Shown here piece by piece: positions 8,260 to 17,049 of a DNA stretch of 64,000 nucleotides. Below the pieces are notes generated by a model. It saw only the letters and a list, made by a program, of their open reading frames with translations, was not told where the DNA came from and did not search any database. Both the position numbers and the translations under genes were made by a program. Source of the stretch: Candidatus Gastranaerophilales bacterium (GTDB taxonomy: Bacteria; Bacillota; Clostridia; Lachnospirales; Lachnospiraceae); contig JAMPHU010000005.1 in NCBI GenBank assembly GCA_023663225.1, positions 1 to 64,000 on the forward strand, read 5' to 3'. Each line of letters opens with the position of its first letter. Position 1 is the stretch's first letter.

Positions 8260-8822
8260 AAAATTTATCCGTATTTGAAAAATTTAACATCAAAGATATT
8301 GTGTTTCTTGCTGTTATAGCAGCCGTCACCCTTTGTACCTGTGCGGTCATGCCGCTGGTGGCAAGTCTGCAAACGACTGTATTCGGCATTGCGCAGGTAG
8401 TCACCAGCTTTCAGATCGCCGTTTTTTTCTCTATTGGACTGATGAAAGTGCGCAAGGTCGGATCGCTGTTCATTATGTCGGTGCTGATGGGACTGTTTGA
8501 GCTGATGATGGCGCCCGCCATGTTCTTTTCCAATTTGATCATTGGCGTATTGCTGGAGCTGTTTGCGCTTGCCGTATTTCGCGGATTCAAGTCTGATAAG
8601 GCGATTTTTGTCACGGTTTTGTTGTTCAACCCGTTGTCGCTTCCCTTTAATGTATTGTACAATTATTTGTTTGGCAGGGAAGCAATGGTTGCGGTCATGA
8701 CCGTTACCCCGTGGCTGACGGTTGCCATGACGTTGGCGGTAATCATTATTACGGCGATCGGTGCGTTCCTTGGCATCAAAATTTCAAGGGAACTTCAAAA
8801 GTCTGGAGTGATGAAAAAATGA
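8256..8822 (+). CDS. ECF transporter S component (substrate-binding membrane protein)
   Basis: A 188-residue, very hydrophobic protein with about six membrane segments and an N-terminal FNIKDIVFLAVIAAVT typical of ECF S components, followed by a helix with small residues (MGLFELMMAPAMFFSN). S components bind the vitamin or metal in energy-coupling-factor importers. The next genes encode the T and A components, so this is a dedicated (group I-like) ECF set rather than a shared module. It resembles the MptA/MptE-type S proteins, but the substrate cannot be read from the sequence. The stop overlaps the next start as ATGA. Confidence 0.8.
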   Translation: MKNLSVFEKFNIKDIVFLAVIAAVTLCTCAVMPLVASLQTTVFGIAQVVTSFQIAVFFSIGLMKVRKVGSLFIMSVLMGLFELMMAPAMFFSNLIIGVLLELFALAVFRGFKSDKAIFVTVLLFNPLSLPFNVLYNYLFGREAMVAVMTVTPWLTVAMTLAVIIITAIGAFLGIKISRELQKSGVMKK

Positions 8823-9499
8823 GTGAGGCATTACGGGCAAAACATCAACTGTATCCTCTCATCGGTATTCTGTCCGCTGTGGTCATCATGGTATGCGGAC
8901 TGATTTCTGCAAAAAGCGATTTCTGTCTTTTTTATCTTGCCGCCGTTTGGTTTCTGCTGTTTGTCTGCGGGTATTGGCGCTCCTGCATTGCCGTGATTCC
9001 AGTGGCGGTTGCCATGTGTGTGCTGCTCGCCGGAATCACCTATCTTATTTCGGGGGATATTTTTCAGACCCTTGCGGCAGTCAATCGTATTCTGGCAGTC
9101 TGCATTGCCGTCATTCCGGGACTTGGAATGAATCCTGTAAATCTGGTGCGCAACTTTTCCGCCTTGAAGATGCCGCGTATACTGACACTGGGCATGATGA
9201 TCACGCTGAACTTTTTTCCGTTGCTTGGATTGGAGGTCTCACGCGTCCGCGAAGCGATGAAAACGCGGAGCGCCGGAAGCTTGCTGCAGCCTCAGGTGTT
9301 TTACCGCGCATTTCTGCTGCCGTTAGTCGTGCGGCTGGTAAATATCGCGGATACATTGTCCCTTTCTGTGGAGACGCGCGGGTTTTCCACGGAAAAGGAT
9401 GCGGTATATTCCGTATATAAAACAGTGCGTTTGAAGCCTGTAGATGGTATTTACTTTGGCGTTCTTGTTATTTTTTCTGTATGGGTGGTGCTCCTATGA
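8819..9499 (+). CDS. ECF transporter T component (EcfT-like)
   Basis: A protein of about 226 residues with an N-terminal group of four to five hydrophobic segments and the cytoplasmic coupling helices that contact the ATPases: SRVREAMKTRS and VNIADTLSLSVETRGF, where the A-R-G/T-R-G type signatures lie. EcfT links ATP hydrolysis to the S component. ATG 8819 overlaps the S-component stop (ATGA) and its stop overlaps the ATPase start, so the three genes are translationally coupled. A longer frame from 8711 lies within the S gene and is rejected. Confidence 0.85.
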   Translation: MSEALRAKHQLYPLIGILSAVVIMVCGLISAKSDFCLFYLAAVWFLLFVCGYWRSCIAVIPVAVAMCVLLAGITYLISGDIFQTLAAVNRILAVCIAVIPGLGMNPVNLVRNFSALKMPRILTLGMMITLNFFPLLGLEVSRVREAMKTRSAGSLLQPQVFYRAFLLPLVVRLVNIADTLSLSVETRGFSTEKDAVYSVYKTVRLKPVDGIYFGVLVIFSVWVVLL

Positions 9500-10917
9500 A
9501 TGGAATCGAACTGAAAAATCTGTCCTTTACATACGAGGGATATGAAACGTCCATTCTTTGTGATGTGAATTTCTCTGTAAAATATGGTGAAATCGCTCTG
9601 TTATCCGGTTTTTCCGGCGAAGGAAAAAGCACAGTACTGTCGCTTATTGCAGGCATCATTCCCAATATCACACCGGGCAGGGTCACAGGAGAGATTCTGA
9701 TCGATGGTGAAAGTGTTTGTGAAAAAAAGCTTGGCGATATTTGCCGAAAAGTCGGCGTCGTTCTGCAAAATGCGGAATCGCAGATTATTCAACAGATCGT
9801 GGAGGATGAGATTGCCTTTGGCTGCGAAAATTTTGCGTTCTCGAAAGAAAAAGTCGCGGAGCGCATCCAATTTTCCTGCGAGCAGATGAAGCTGCGGCCG
9901 GAGTGGAAGACCCGCACGCTGTCCGGCGGGCAGAAACAGCGGCTTATGACTGCAGCCACCCTCGCCACAGAGCAGAAAATCCTCGTTTTGGATGAGCCGC
10001 TCGCCAACTTGGATAAAGCCGGTGCGGAGCTGCTGATGCGTTCCCTGCGCGCGCTGGCGGAAAGAGGATACGCCGTTTTGGTGGTAGAGCATCGTCTTGA
10101 TATGGTGCTTCCGTATGTGGATACTGTGTGGAGTATCCACGCCGGAAAGATCATACAGGTTGAGAACAGGCGGGAATATCTTGTCTCCCAGGCGCATTTG
10201 ATACAGGATATATGCCGGATGCAGCCTGATGCCTCGGCAATATTTGAGATTTGTAATCTTAAGTTTACAGCAGACGGACGGGAAATCCTGAAGGATATTT
10301 CCTTTGAAATCCGAAAGGGTGAACGACTTCTTTTGCTGGGAGAAAACGGATGCGGGAAAACGACCCTGATGCGCTTGCTCGCCAGATTATGCAAGCCGAC
10401 GAAAGGGGCTATCACGCAGAATTTCGACACAAAATTGGGGCAAAAAACAAAGGGCAGCAAAGCGTGGTTCAAAAAGGTGGGCGTTGTCTATCAGAACCCC
10501 AATTATCAGCTTTTTATGTCTACCGTAAAAGATGAAGTCGCTTACAATGCCGCGTCACCGGAATATGCGGACGAGATCATGGATCTGTTTTGCCTTTCTC
10601 ATTTGGCTGAGCGGCATCCGCAGTCGTTGTCCGAGGGGCAGAAGCGGCGCGTTTCCATCGCGGCAGTTGTCGCGGCAAAGCCGGAGGTGCTGCTGCTGGA
10701 TGAGCCGACTGTCGGGCAGGACTATACCGGACTTGCCGAAATGGTGGAGATTTTGAACCGGATCCATGAGCTGACAGGGAACACGATGATTACTGTCACC
10801 CACGATATGCGATGTGCGGAGGCTCTGTGCGATCATGCTGTTATAATTGCGGATGGCGTTATATCAGCCGAAGGCGGAAAAGAATTGGCGCACCGGTATA
10901 TGAAAGGAGAATGGTGA
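9496..10917 (+). CDS. ECF transporter double ATPase (fused EcfA-type subunits)
   Basis: About 473 residues with two complete ABC ATPase domains. Domain 1 (about 1-235) has Walker A SGFSGEGKST, signature LSGGQKQRL and Walker B LVLDEPLANLD. Domain 2 (about 245-473) has Walker A GENGCGKTT, signature LSEGQKRRV and LLLDEPTVGQD. The second signature has E in place of the first G, which is tolerated in many ECF ATPases. The fusion replaces separate EcfA1 and EcfA2 and energises the preceding S/T proteins. ATG 9496 (ATGA with the T stop) is preferred over ATG 9481, which lacks a ribosome site. Confidence 0.9.
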   Translation: MNGIELKNLSFTYEGYETSILCDVNFSVKYGEIALLSGFSGEGKSTVLSLIAGIIPNITPGRVTGEILIDGESVCEKKLGDICRKVGVVLQNAESQIIQQIVEDEIAFGCENFAFSKEKVAERIQFSCEQMKLRPEWKTRTLSGGQKQRLMTAATLATEQKILVLDEPLANLDKAGAELLMRSLRALAERGYAVLVVEHRLDMVLPYVDTVWSIHAGKIIQVENRREYLVSQAHLIQDICRMQPDASAIFEICNLKFTADGREILKDISFEIRKGERLLLLGENGCGKTTLMRLLARLCKPTKGAITQNFDTKLGQKTKGSKAWFKKVGVVYQNPNYQLFMSTVKDEVAYNAASPEYADEIMDLFCLSHLAERHPQSLSEGQKRRVSIAAVVAAKPEVLLLDEPTVGQDYTGLAEMVEILNRIHELTGNTMITVTHDMRCAEALCDHAVIIADGVISAEGGKELAHRYMKGEW

Positions 10918-11054
10918 GCATGCTCTCATTTTAATTTTTCCATTTACGCATTTCCTCTTTGATTGGTTTACGAAAAATGTCTTTTCTCCGAACTGACTAC
11001 AAGTTTATTATAAAAGCAATGAAGAAAGATGAATAGGAAAATTCAACAATTTTT

Positions 11055-11092
11055 TGTATCCGCTTGCACAATTCCCGAAAAGAGGATACATT
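11055..11092 (+). promoter_or_regulatory. Putative promoter with inverted repeat ahead of the Fic gene
   Basis: TTGCAC at 11064-11069 and TACATT at 11087-11092 are 17 bases apart. TGTATCC (11055-11061) and GGATACA (11084-11090) form an inverted repeat bracketing the promoter, as a repressor or autoregulator site would. The rest of the 279-base gap 10918-11196 is AT-rich, with a short GCCG/CGGC hairpin and T run near 11143-11160. Confidence 0.4.
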
Positions 11093-11196
11093 ATAGATAA
11101 GAAGGCTGGAAATTCTTACTTTCAAATTCAGGGACGATATTTGCCGAAGCGGCGTTTTTCTTGTAGAGACAAAAAGTAACAGTGAGGTGGCATTTA

Positions 11197-12024
11197 GTGA
11201 ACAAAGATCCATTTAAGGAATATATCAAAGAGTCCGAACCAGCAAAGCGGGACAAAAGCTATGCTTGGCATACTGCCATTGGTCTGCAGGCGGTCGATGG
11301 ACTCAAGACATCAGAATATCTGGTGCGGACTGCTGTCCGGAATATTGAGGGTGAGATAACATTTGAAGAGGTAAATGAGCTCCTGCAGTCCTACTACAAG
11401 GAAACTCCTGCCCATGATGCATCAGATCGCACTGAGGAGGCGGACAAAGTTTCGGCAAGAATCGCGGCCCTGCTGTCCGAGCGTGCCTTCAGCTTTACGC
11501 CGAACGAATATCTTTCCATCCACAGAAAATTGTTTACTGGTATCTATTCCCATGCAGGCTGTATTCGGGATTACAACATCACGAAGAAGGAATGGGTATT
11601 GAATGGAGCTACTGTGCTCTACGGTAGCGCCACGGAACTGTGGGCGACGCTGGATTATGATTTTTCGGAGGAGAAAAAGTTTTCCTATAAGAATCTTTCG
11701 ATGGACGAGATCATCCATCACCTTGCAGTTTTCATATCCAGACTGTGGCAGATTCATGTTTTCGGTGAGGGCAATACCAGAACGACAGCAGTGTTCTTTA
11801 TTAAGTATTTGCACACGCTGGGTTTTGATGTGACAAATGATATTTTTGCCGAGAACGCATGGTATTTTCGCAACTCACTGGTCAGGGCAAACTATAACGA
11901 CCTGAAAAACGGAATTTATGAGACAACAGAATACCTTGAGATATTCCTCCATAATCTCCTGCTGAACGAAAATCATCCGCTTCATAATCGTACATTGCAT
12001 ATCAGCGGCACCTTCAAACAATAG
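11197..12024 (+). CDS. Fic family protein (probable AMPylator)
   Basis: About 275 residues. The Fic active-site loop is HVFGEGNTRTTAVF, with H187 as the predicted catalytic base; it matches HxFx(D/E)GNxR, with T in place of the second G of the usual GNGR. The N-terminal part, AWHTAIGLQAVDGLKTSEYL then NIEGEITFEE, is typical of a large Firmicutes Fic subgroup. Fic proteins usually transfer AMP to a hydroxyl of a target protein and act as toxins or housekeeping modifiers. GTG 11197 is chosen because GAGGTGG lies six bases upstream; GTG 11182 has none. No separate antitoxin gene is visible. Confidence 0.85.
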   Translation: MNKDPFKEYIKESEPAKRDKSYAWHTAIGLQAVDGLKTSEYLVRTAVRNIEGEITFEEVNELLQSYYKETPAHDASDRTEEADKVSARIAALLSERAFSFTPNEYLSIHRKLFTGIYSHAGCIRDYNITKKEWVLNGATVLYGSATELWATLDYDFSEEKKFSYKNLSMDEIIHHLAVFISRLWQIHVFGEGNTRTTAVFFIKYLHTLGFDVTNDIFAENAWYFRNSLVRANYNDLKNGIYETTEYLEIFLHNLLLNENHPLHNRTLHISGTFKQ

Positions 12025-12129
12025 GAAAAAGCGAGCATTGGAGAAGGAAAATTGCAAGTAAGCGATCAGCTTTTTTGAAAAGGTACATACGTTACAGAAA
12101 CAGTTAAAATAGAAAGGTGGAGATGAAAA

Positions 12130-13131
12130 GTGAAAAGAAAAGTAATTGTATGGATTGCCGTGCTTGGTTTATTGGGAATGACAGGCTGCGGCAAAACAGA
12201 GCAAGGAACCAGAGAATCTGACAATTTGTTAATACAAACCGAGGCGGATATCGTCAAACCCACGGAGAGTGAAACGCCGGAATCATCTCATGCGGTGTCT
12301 GATACAGCGGTTGAAGAACCATCCGATTCTGCAGGCGGAGAAAACGGCGAGGTCGAATGGAGTGATAAACTGGAAATAGATTTTACCTATGACTATTCTG
12401 AGGATATCAAGGCGGATGTTGATTATGTGGTATCAGGTTCGGCTTCCCTGCAAGAAGAATTGGAAAATATGGAAAAGATTATCCAAAAGTACATGCCGTT
12501 AGCCGAGGCGGCTCAAACGCAAGGGGAAATGAACATATCGTCCAAATGGTTTTTCGTAATATGGGATACCGAATTAAATAACCTTTGGAGCAGATTCAGC
12601 AATTTAGCCGATCAGCAGACAAAGGAGAGTATCCTTGCGGAACAAAGGAACTGGATAGACATGAAGGAAGAAGTGACATTGATGATTCTTGGTTCCAGCG
12701 AAGAAAACGGCAGCATATATCCTCTCCTTGTGAACTCTTTTCTGGAGGAGATTACCAAAAACAGAGCTTATATTCTTGCAAATGAGTTGGCAAAAGTAAA
12801 AGGTGAATCCTTTGTCATGCCGGAAAGATCGACAAGGTACGGTTTGTTTGTAGACAACCAGGGAACTGGCAGCGTCTACAGTTCTTTGATCGCGCAACAG
12901 GGGCAGGCAGAAGAGGATGAAGCAATTATCTCCATTTACAGAATGGGGGAAATAAAAGGAACTTTTGTTGACAATGGAAACGGAGAACTGGCTTTCACAT
13001 CAAATGATGAAAGAATAAAAGGAATCATCAAAATAAACGGATGGGAGGGCGCAAGTTTCATAATTACCGAAACATTAGAGGAATCTGTTTTTTCTGTAGG
13101 AGAAGAATACACGTTTCCGTTTGTATTTTGA
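12130..13131 (+). CDS. Lipoprotein with LprI-like (DUF1311) domain
   Basis: A 333-residue lipoprotein (MKRKVIVWIAVLGLLGMTGC) with a Ser/Glu-rich linker to about residue 85. Residues about 100-230 have a helical LprI/DUF1311-like pattern: SLQEELENMEKIIQKY, then LAEQRNWIDMKEE, which matches the (Q)R-x-W-x-x-x-R/K-x-x core. The C-terminal 100 residues are beta-rich. LprI-like domains in some species inhibit lysozyme; here the role is only inferred from the family. GTG 12130 is nine bases after GGTGG. The next gene has its own promoter, so this is a single-gene unit. Confidence 0.7.
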   Translation: MKRKVIVWIAVLGLLGMTGCGKTEQGTRESDNLLIQTEADIVKPTESETPESSHAVSDTAVEEPSDSAGGENGEVEWSDKLEIDFTYDYSEDIKADVDYVVSGSASLQEELENMEKIIQKYMPLAEAAQTQGEMNISSKWFFVIWDTELNNLWSRFSNLADQQTKESILAEQRNWIDMKEEVTLMILGSSEENGSIYPLLVNSFLEEITKNRAYILANELAKVKGESFVMPERSTRYGLFVDNQGTGSVYSSLIAQQGQAEEDEAIISIYRMGEIKGTFVDNGNGELAFTSNDERIKGIIKINGWEGASFIITETLEESVFSVGEEYTFPFVF

Positions 13132-13152
13132 CAAATTTTCTAAAATTTGGTG

Positions 13153-13207
13153 TTGACAGCCGTGTTATACGTTCGTATAATAAATTATACGAACGTATAA
13201 CACGGCT
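13153..13207 (+). promoter_or_regulatory. BlaI-type promoter inside a perfect 22-bp inverted repeat
   Basis: TTGACA at 13153-13158 and TATAAT at 13176-13181 are 17 bases apart. A perfect inverted repeat has arms 13158-13179 and 13186-13207 with a six-base centre, so it covers the whole spacer, the -10 box and the start site. Each arm also contains its own near-palindrome, TATACG-TT-CGTATA, so two repressor dimers could bind side by side. BlaI, encoded 24 bases downstream, is the obvious ligand. Confidence 0.8.
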
Positions 13208-13230
13208 ACTTTTACGAAAAGGAGGTTCTT

Positions 13231-13629
13231 ATGGGAAAGCAGATAAAAAAGCTGGGTGAGGCTGAATTGGAGATTATGCAAGTAATTTGGAACAGCGACG
13301 CGCCGGTGTCTTCCAGCTATATTTTAAAGAATCTGGGGGGGCGAAAATGGCGTTTGTCCACGTTGATGACATCCCTGTCAAGATTGTCTGACAAGGGTTT
13401 TGTTGTCTGCGATCGCTCTACGGGCAACAACTTGTATACAGCTATTGTTTCCGAGGATGGGTACAAGGCAAAGGAGAGCAAGCACTTTTTGGAACGGCTG
13501 TATGACAGTTCGCTGCAAAATCTGGTGGCGACTTTGTATGGGAACCAGGTGATTCAGGCTTCGGATCTTGCGGAACTGAGAAAATTTTTGGATGAGATCG
13601 ATGCAAAACATTCGGAGGAGGGCACATGA
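13231..13629 (+). CDS. blaI: BlaI/MecI-family transcriptional repressor
   Basis: A 132-residue winged-helix repressor: GEAELEIMQVIWNSDAPVSS, then RKWRLSTLMTSLSRLSDKGFV containing the recognition helix, and a helical dimer domain (ELRKFLDEID). In beta-lactam resistance and related systems BlaI dimers block transcription until cleaved after activation of BlaR1. AAAGGAGG is well placed. The stop overlaps the BlaR1-like start as ATGA, so the two are coupled. The large dyad immediately upstream should be its operator. No beta-lactamase or PBP2a gene is adjacent, so the regulated output is probably elsewhere or is the operon itself. Confidence 0.9.
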   Translation: MGKQIKKLGEAELEIMQVIWNSDAPVSSSYILKNLGGRKWRLSTLMTSLSRLSDKGFVVCDRSTGNNLYTAIVSEDGYKAKESKHFLERLYDSSLQNLVATLYGNQVIQASDLAELRKFLDEIDAKHSEEGT

Positions 13630-16040
13630 TGATCACGAGATGGTTTCTTTCTGTATTTGAAATATCCCTGTCCACGGCTTTGATTGCGCTTATCTTGATC
13701 CTGTCCGCACCTTTGTTGAACAAAAGGTATGCGGCAAAGTGGAAATATTGGATCTGGATGTTTCTGGCTGTTCGGCTGCTACTGCCTGTAAACGGAAGCA
13801 GCCTGATCTCATGGGCGGATGCGGCGTTCAAGAATGGACTGTCGCTGACAGACAGCACTTTGTCGGAGAATGGAGCGCCGGCGGACTGGCAGCCCGAAAT
13901 GTGGGAGCAGGGAGAAGGCGTGACGGCCTCCGAACAGGAGGTGTGGGTGCCTCAGATGATTGTGGTACAGGTGCCGGAGCAGATGACCACACCTTTTATC
14001 GCGCAGTCGAACGAAACCGATAAGGGGATCACTTTGTTGGATATCGCCGCTTTGGTATGGCTTGTCGGGTGTCTGATTTTCCTGTTTCTATACATATTCA
14101 GTTATGGACGATGCAGGAGACGGATCAGGAGAGAAGGTGAAGTCCTGCAGGATGGCCACATTTTGGATCTGGTGTTATGTCTGAAGGAGGAACTGCATAT
14201 CCGACGCGCCGTGTCCGTAGTGATCTATAAAGAAGTTGCAAGTCCTATGGTCATTGGCTTCTTAAGGCCGATTCTGGTATTGTCAGGTGAAGCGTACAGC
14301 GAGGAGGAATTGTATTTTATTCTAAAGCATGAGCTGATACATTTTAAACGGCATGACGTACTTTTCAAACTGCTGTTGGCGGCCGCAAGCGCGCTGCATT
14401 GGTTTAATCCGGTTGTCTGGCTGATGCAGAGGGAAGCGTCCGTGGATATGGAGTTGTCCTGCGATGAGCGGGTGGTCCTGGGCACGGGATATGAGGTGCG
14501 CAAGGCTTACACAGAGACCCTAATGAAAGCGCTCCATAAGAAAAATGCCGCCAAAGTGGTCTTGTCCACGCAGTTTTACGAGGGAAAACGTGTTATGAAA
14601 AAGAGATTTATCAATATTCTGCTTCGAGCCGGAAAGAAAAACGGTTTCATTATTTTGGTATGTGCGGTTGTTCTGACTATCAGCATGGGAGCTTTGATCG
14701 GCTGCTCTACGGCAGGTAAAGAGGACTCCGCGGACGGAATGATCAGCGGGGCGTCCGATCAGACTGACGGGGAAGACGCGGCGTTATCCGATAAACAGGA
14801 AGGTTTGGCGGAAAATGCAAGGGCAGAGAATGTCACGCAGAATACTGACGAACCGAAAGTGTACGCCGAGATTGAGGATGGAGAAATCCGATACCAAACG
14901 AGGTTGGATGGCATCTACCGATTGGAGGGAGAAAACGAAGAGCGGATTTATGATGGGTATGCCGGATTGGATAATCAGTTGTGTGTGTTCGAGGGGCGGC
15001 TGTATTTTATGACCGATTGGATGTACGAGGAGGGCGCATTGGACTGGCAGGATACGGCGGTTCGATGGATCGATCTACAGACCCTTGAGACCGGCGATCT
15101 ACAGATGGTACGGGAGGATGGTCTGATTGAATCCTTTTCTATCCGTCAGGGTATCATCACAATCTGTTACGCATACCCCAATAATGTGGTGGACTCCTAC
15201 ATGCTCTATGTGGATGAAGATACCGCGTGGAATGATAAAAATATTTTAGAGTTATCCGAGGCGGAGAGGCAGCAATATGGGCAGAGTCTCACGCAGGCAG
15301 TATTGCAGGAGCAGAGTGTTCTCACAAATGTCTCCAACAGAGTGCCAAACCGGAATCTGACCTATCTGGATATGGACGGTGACGGCACATCCGAGGAGAT
15401 TTTGTTAGAGCCATGGCGCGACGCCGGAGGAGAAGGGCCGGATGAACCGCTGCGGTATTATCGTCTGCGAGTGGGAGAGGCGGTTTTGGAGACTTACGGT
15501 TACAGTGTGGACAATACGCTGCGGGCGTTCAGTCTGGATGGAGAGACCTTGATTCTGGCGATCTATGAGGACGGGCCCAGCGCGGATCCGCTCGCTCATT
15601 TCTATCAATATCGAGACGGATGGATTGTGGAGGTGGGAAGCTTTGAGACAGATATTCATTCCTGTAGGCTTGAGCAGGGCGGCATGTTGAGCGGCGCGGT
15701 ACTTCTGGAGATTGCCAACTCAGACTGGATCCGAGTCAACTGGCGAATGGGAGAAAATGGAATGTTGGAGGAAGTGCCGCAGGAATATTATGATTTTATC
15801 AGGGGGAATTGGGTGGAGCTGTGTGAGGAGCTGCCCCTACACTCGGAAGCGGGAAGTGGAGAGGTCTTTACTGTGGAGCCGCAACCGGTAAAATTTATAC
15901 AAGTCTCCGCGGATAGGAGCTGGCTGCTTTTAGAGACGGAGGATGGGCAGCAGGGTTGGCTTCATGTGGTGGATTATCAAGTGGAAGAATTGGATAAAAA
16001 TGTGATGGATGTATTTATCGGAGGTTATCTGGCGGGCTAG
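13626..16040 (+). CDS. BlaR1-like M56 metallopeptidase sensor with an atypical extracellular domain
   Basis: The 804-residue protein has an N-terminal M56 peptidase region (about 1-330): three hydrophobic segments, the zinc motif HELIH (H235, E236, H239) followed by FKRHD, and SVDMELSCDERVV. A fourth membrane helix (about 338-360) ends at a cysteine, GALIGC. Residues 360-804 lie outside but are not a penicillin-binding domain: no SxxK or KTG serine-ligase motifs are visible. Instead there is an acidic linker, a propeller-like DUF5050-type stretch (DGIYRLEGENEERIYDGY) and an SH3-like end (SWLLLETEDGQQGWLHV). It probably senses a different ligand and triggers BlaI cleavage. Confidence 0.8.
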   Translation: MMITRWFLSVFEISLSTALIALILILSAPLLNKRYAAKWKYWIWMFLAVRLLLPVNGSSLISWADAAFKNGLSLTDSTLSENGAPADWQPEMWEQGEGVTASEQEVWVPQMIVVQVPEQMTTPFIAQSNETDKGITLLDIAALVWLVGCLIFLFLYIFSYGRCRRRIRREGEVLQDGHILDLVLCLKEELHIRRAVSVVIYKEVASPMVIGFLRPILVLSGEAYSEEELYFILKHELIHFKRHDVLFKLLLAAASALHWFNPVVWLMQREASVDMELSCDERVVLGTGYEVRKAYTETLMKALHKKNAAKVVLSTQFYEGKRVMKKRFINILLRAGKKNGFIILVCAVVLTISMGALIGCSTAGKEDSADGMISGASDQTDGEDAALSDKQEGLAENARAENVTQNTDEPKVYAEIEDGEIRYQTRLDGIYRLEGENEERIYDGYAGLDNQLCVFEGRLYFMTDWMYEEGALDWQDTAVRWIDLQTLETGDLQMVREDGLIESFSIRQGIITICYAYPNNVVDSYMLYVDEDTAWNDKNILELSEAERQQYGQSLTQAVLQEQSVLTNVSNRVPNRNLTYLDMDGDGTSEEILLEPWRDAGGEGPDEPLRYYRLRVGEAVLETYGYSVDNTLRAFSLDGETLILAIYEDGPSADPLAHFYQYRDGWIVEVGSFETDIHSCRLEQGGMLSGAVLLEIANSDWIRVNWRMGENGMLEEVPQEYYDFIRGNWVELCEELPLHSEAGSGEVFTVEPQPVKFIQVSADRSWLLLETEDGQQGWLHVVDYQVEELDKNVMDVFIGGYLAG

Positions 16041-16066
16041 TCATAAGGCCCGCCAGAGGTCTTTTT
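16029..16066 (+). terminator. Intrinsic terminator of blaI-blaR1
   Basis: CTGGCGGGC (16029-16037) pairs with GCCCGCCAG (16048-16056), followed by a T run at 16062-16066. The stop codon of the BlaR1-like gene lies in the loop, so the hairpin begins inside the coding sequence. Confidence 0.9.
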
Positions 16067-16150
16067 ATAGTGAATTTTACCCAAAATATCAAGCTGTGCA
16101 TAAGGCGCCTTTGCTATAATGGTTATACGATATCGAAAGGAGGGCGGATC

Positions 16151-16945
16151 ATGCAGAATATAGAAATTTTGGTGATGGCATTGGCGTATATTGAAGATCA
16201 TCTGTGTGATGAGATCAAGACCGAAGATGTCGCCGCCGTGTGTTTCTGCTCCAAATCCACTCTCGAAAAATTGTTTCGTGGCGTGCACAATATCTCCGTG
16301 CATGAGTATATCGTCCGCAGAAGGATGATGCTGGCCGCCAAAAAAATATCTCAGCATCCGGAGCTGTCTATTTTGGATATTGCTCTTGAGTACGGCTACA
16401 GCGCCCACGAATCTTTTGCACGTGCATTTGAGCAAATATGGAACTGTAAACCCTCCGAATTTCGCAATCGGAAATTTACGGAGCTGTTTCCGAGGTTACA
16501 CATACCTCCCCAGAAAGGAGACCATTACATGATGCAACGAAAACATATTGATATCAGCGAATTATATGATCTGTTTCAGGAGAGAAAGGACTGCTTTTTT
16601 GTTCTCTGCGACATTAAACACATGAGTCCGATCAACGAGATATCGCGAAAGGCGGGAGATCTGGCGATTTTAGAGCAGATGCGGCGCATGACGCTGGCGT
16701 CAGGCGAGGAAGATATCGTGTTCCGCATCGGCGGCGATGAATTTTGCGTCTTGACGGCCAGCAGTGACGCAGAGTATGCGGAGCGGATCGCGGAAAGGAT
16801 CCGTTCCATGAACGGGCAGACTTTTCCCTATGAAGATCGAGAGATTCCCCTGTCTCTCCATGTGACGACGGTAAAATTGAGCGAATGTCACCGTTATGAG
16901 GAGGTCTTTGCCGGATTGCACAACGCCATTAAAGAAAGTAAGTAG
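16151..16945 (+). CDS. AraC-type HTH fused to a GGDEF diguanylate-cyclase domain
   Basis: The 264-residue protein starts with an AraC/XylS DNA-binding domain (residues about 1-115): two helix-turn-helix units, LEKLFRGVHNISVHEYIVRRR and LDIALEYGYSAHESFARAFE. Residues about 135-264 form a GGDEF domain with RIGGDEFCVL near residue 194. The A-site is intact, but I see no RxxD inhibitory site before it. A DNA-binding module at the N-terminus joined directly to a cyclase is unusual; it may make c-di-GMP at a promoter or use the GGDEF fold as a sensor. ATG 16151 follows GGAGGGCGG. No membrane segment. Confidence 0.8.
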   Translation: MQNIEILVMALAYIEDHLCDEIKTEDVAAVCFCSKSTLEKLFRGVHNISVHEYIVRRRMMLAAKKISQHPELSILDIALEYGYSAHESFARAFEQIWNCKPSEFRNRKFTELFPRLHIPPQKGDHYMMQRKHIDISELYDLFQERKDCFFVLCDIKHMSPINEISRKAGDLAILEQMRRMTLASGEEDIVFRIGGDEFCVLTASSDAEYAERIAERIRSMNGQTFPYEDREIPLSLHVTTVKLSECHRYEEVFAGLHNAIKESK

Positions 16946-16958
16946 AATTGCCCTTATC

Positions 16959-16987
16959 TTTACAAGGTGTAAGGATTGTGTTATGGT
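16959..16987 (+). promoter_or_regulatory. Putative promoter of the Ter biosynthetic operon
   Basis: TTTACA at 16959-16964 and TATGGT at 16982-16987 are 17 bases apart, 63 bases upstream of the first phosphoribosyltransferase start. The -35 overlaps a short dyad, TTACA...TGTAA. No alternative sigma-factor signature was identified by eye. Confidence 0.45.
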
Positions 16988-17049
16988 AATAAAAAATTGT
17001 GAAGTAGGGTGCTGTTCGGGAGAAGTTTGTACAGGAGGCAAGGCGATAT

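Noticed and set aside
9481..9495. Earlier start (ATG 9481) for the ECF ATPase
   Set aside because: It lacks a ribosome site, while ATG 9496 overlaps the T-component stop as ATGA like the other genes of the operon.
13158..13207. 22-bp inverted repeat as an intrinsic terminator of the lipoprotein gene
   Set aside because: It overlaps a perfect sigma-A promoter, is AT-rich in the stem and lacks a T run, so an operator is a better reading.
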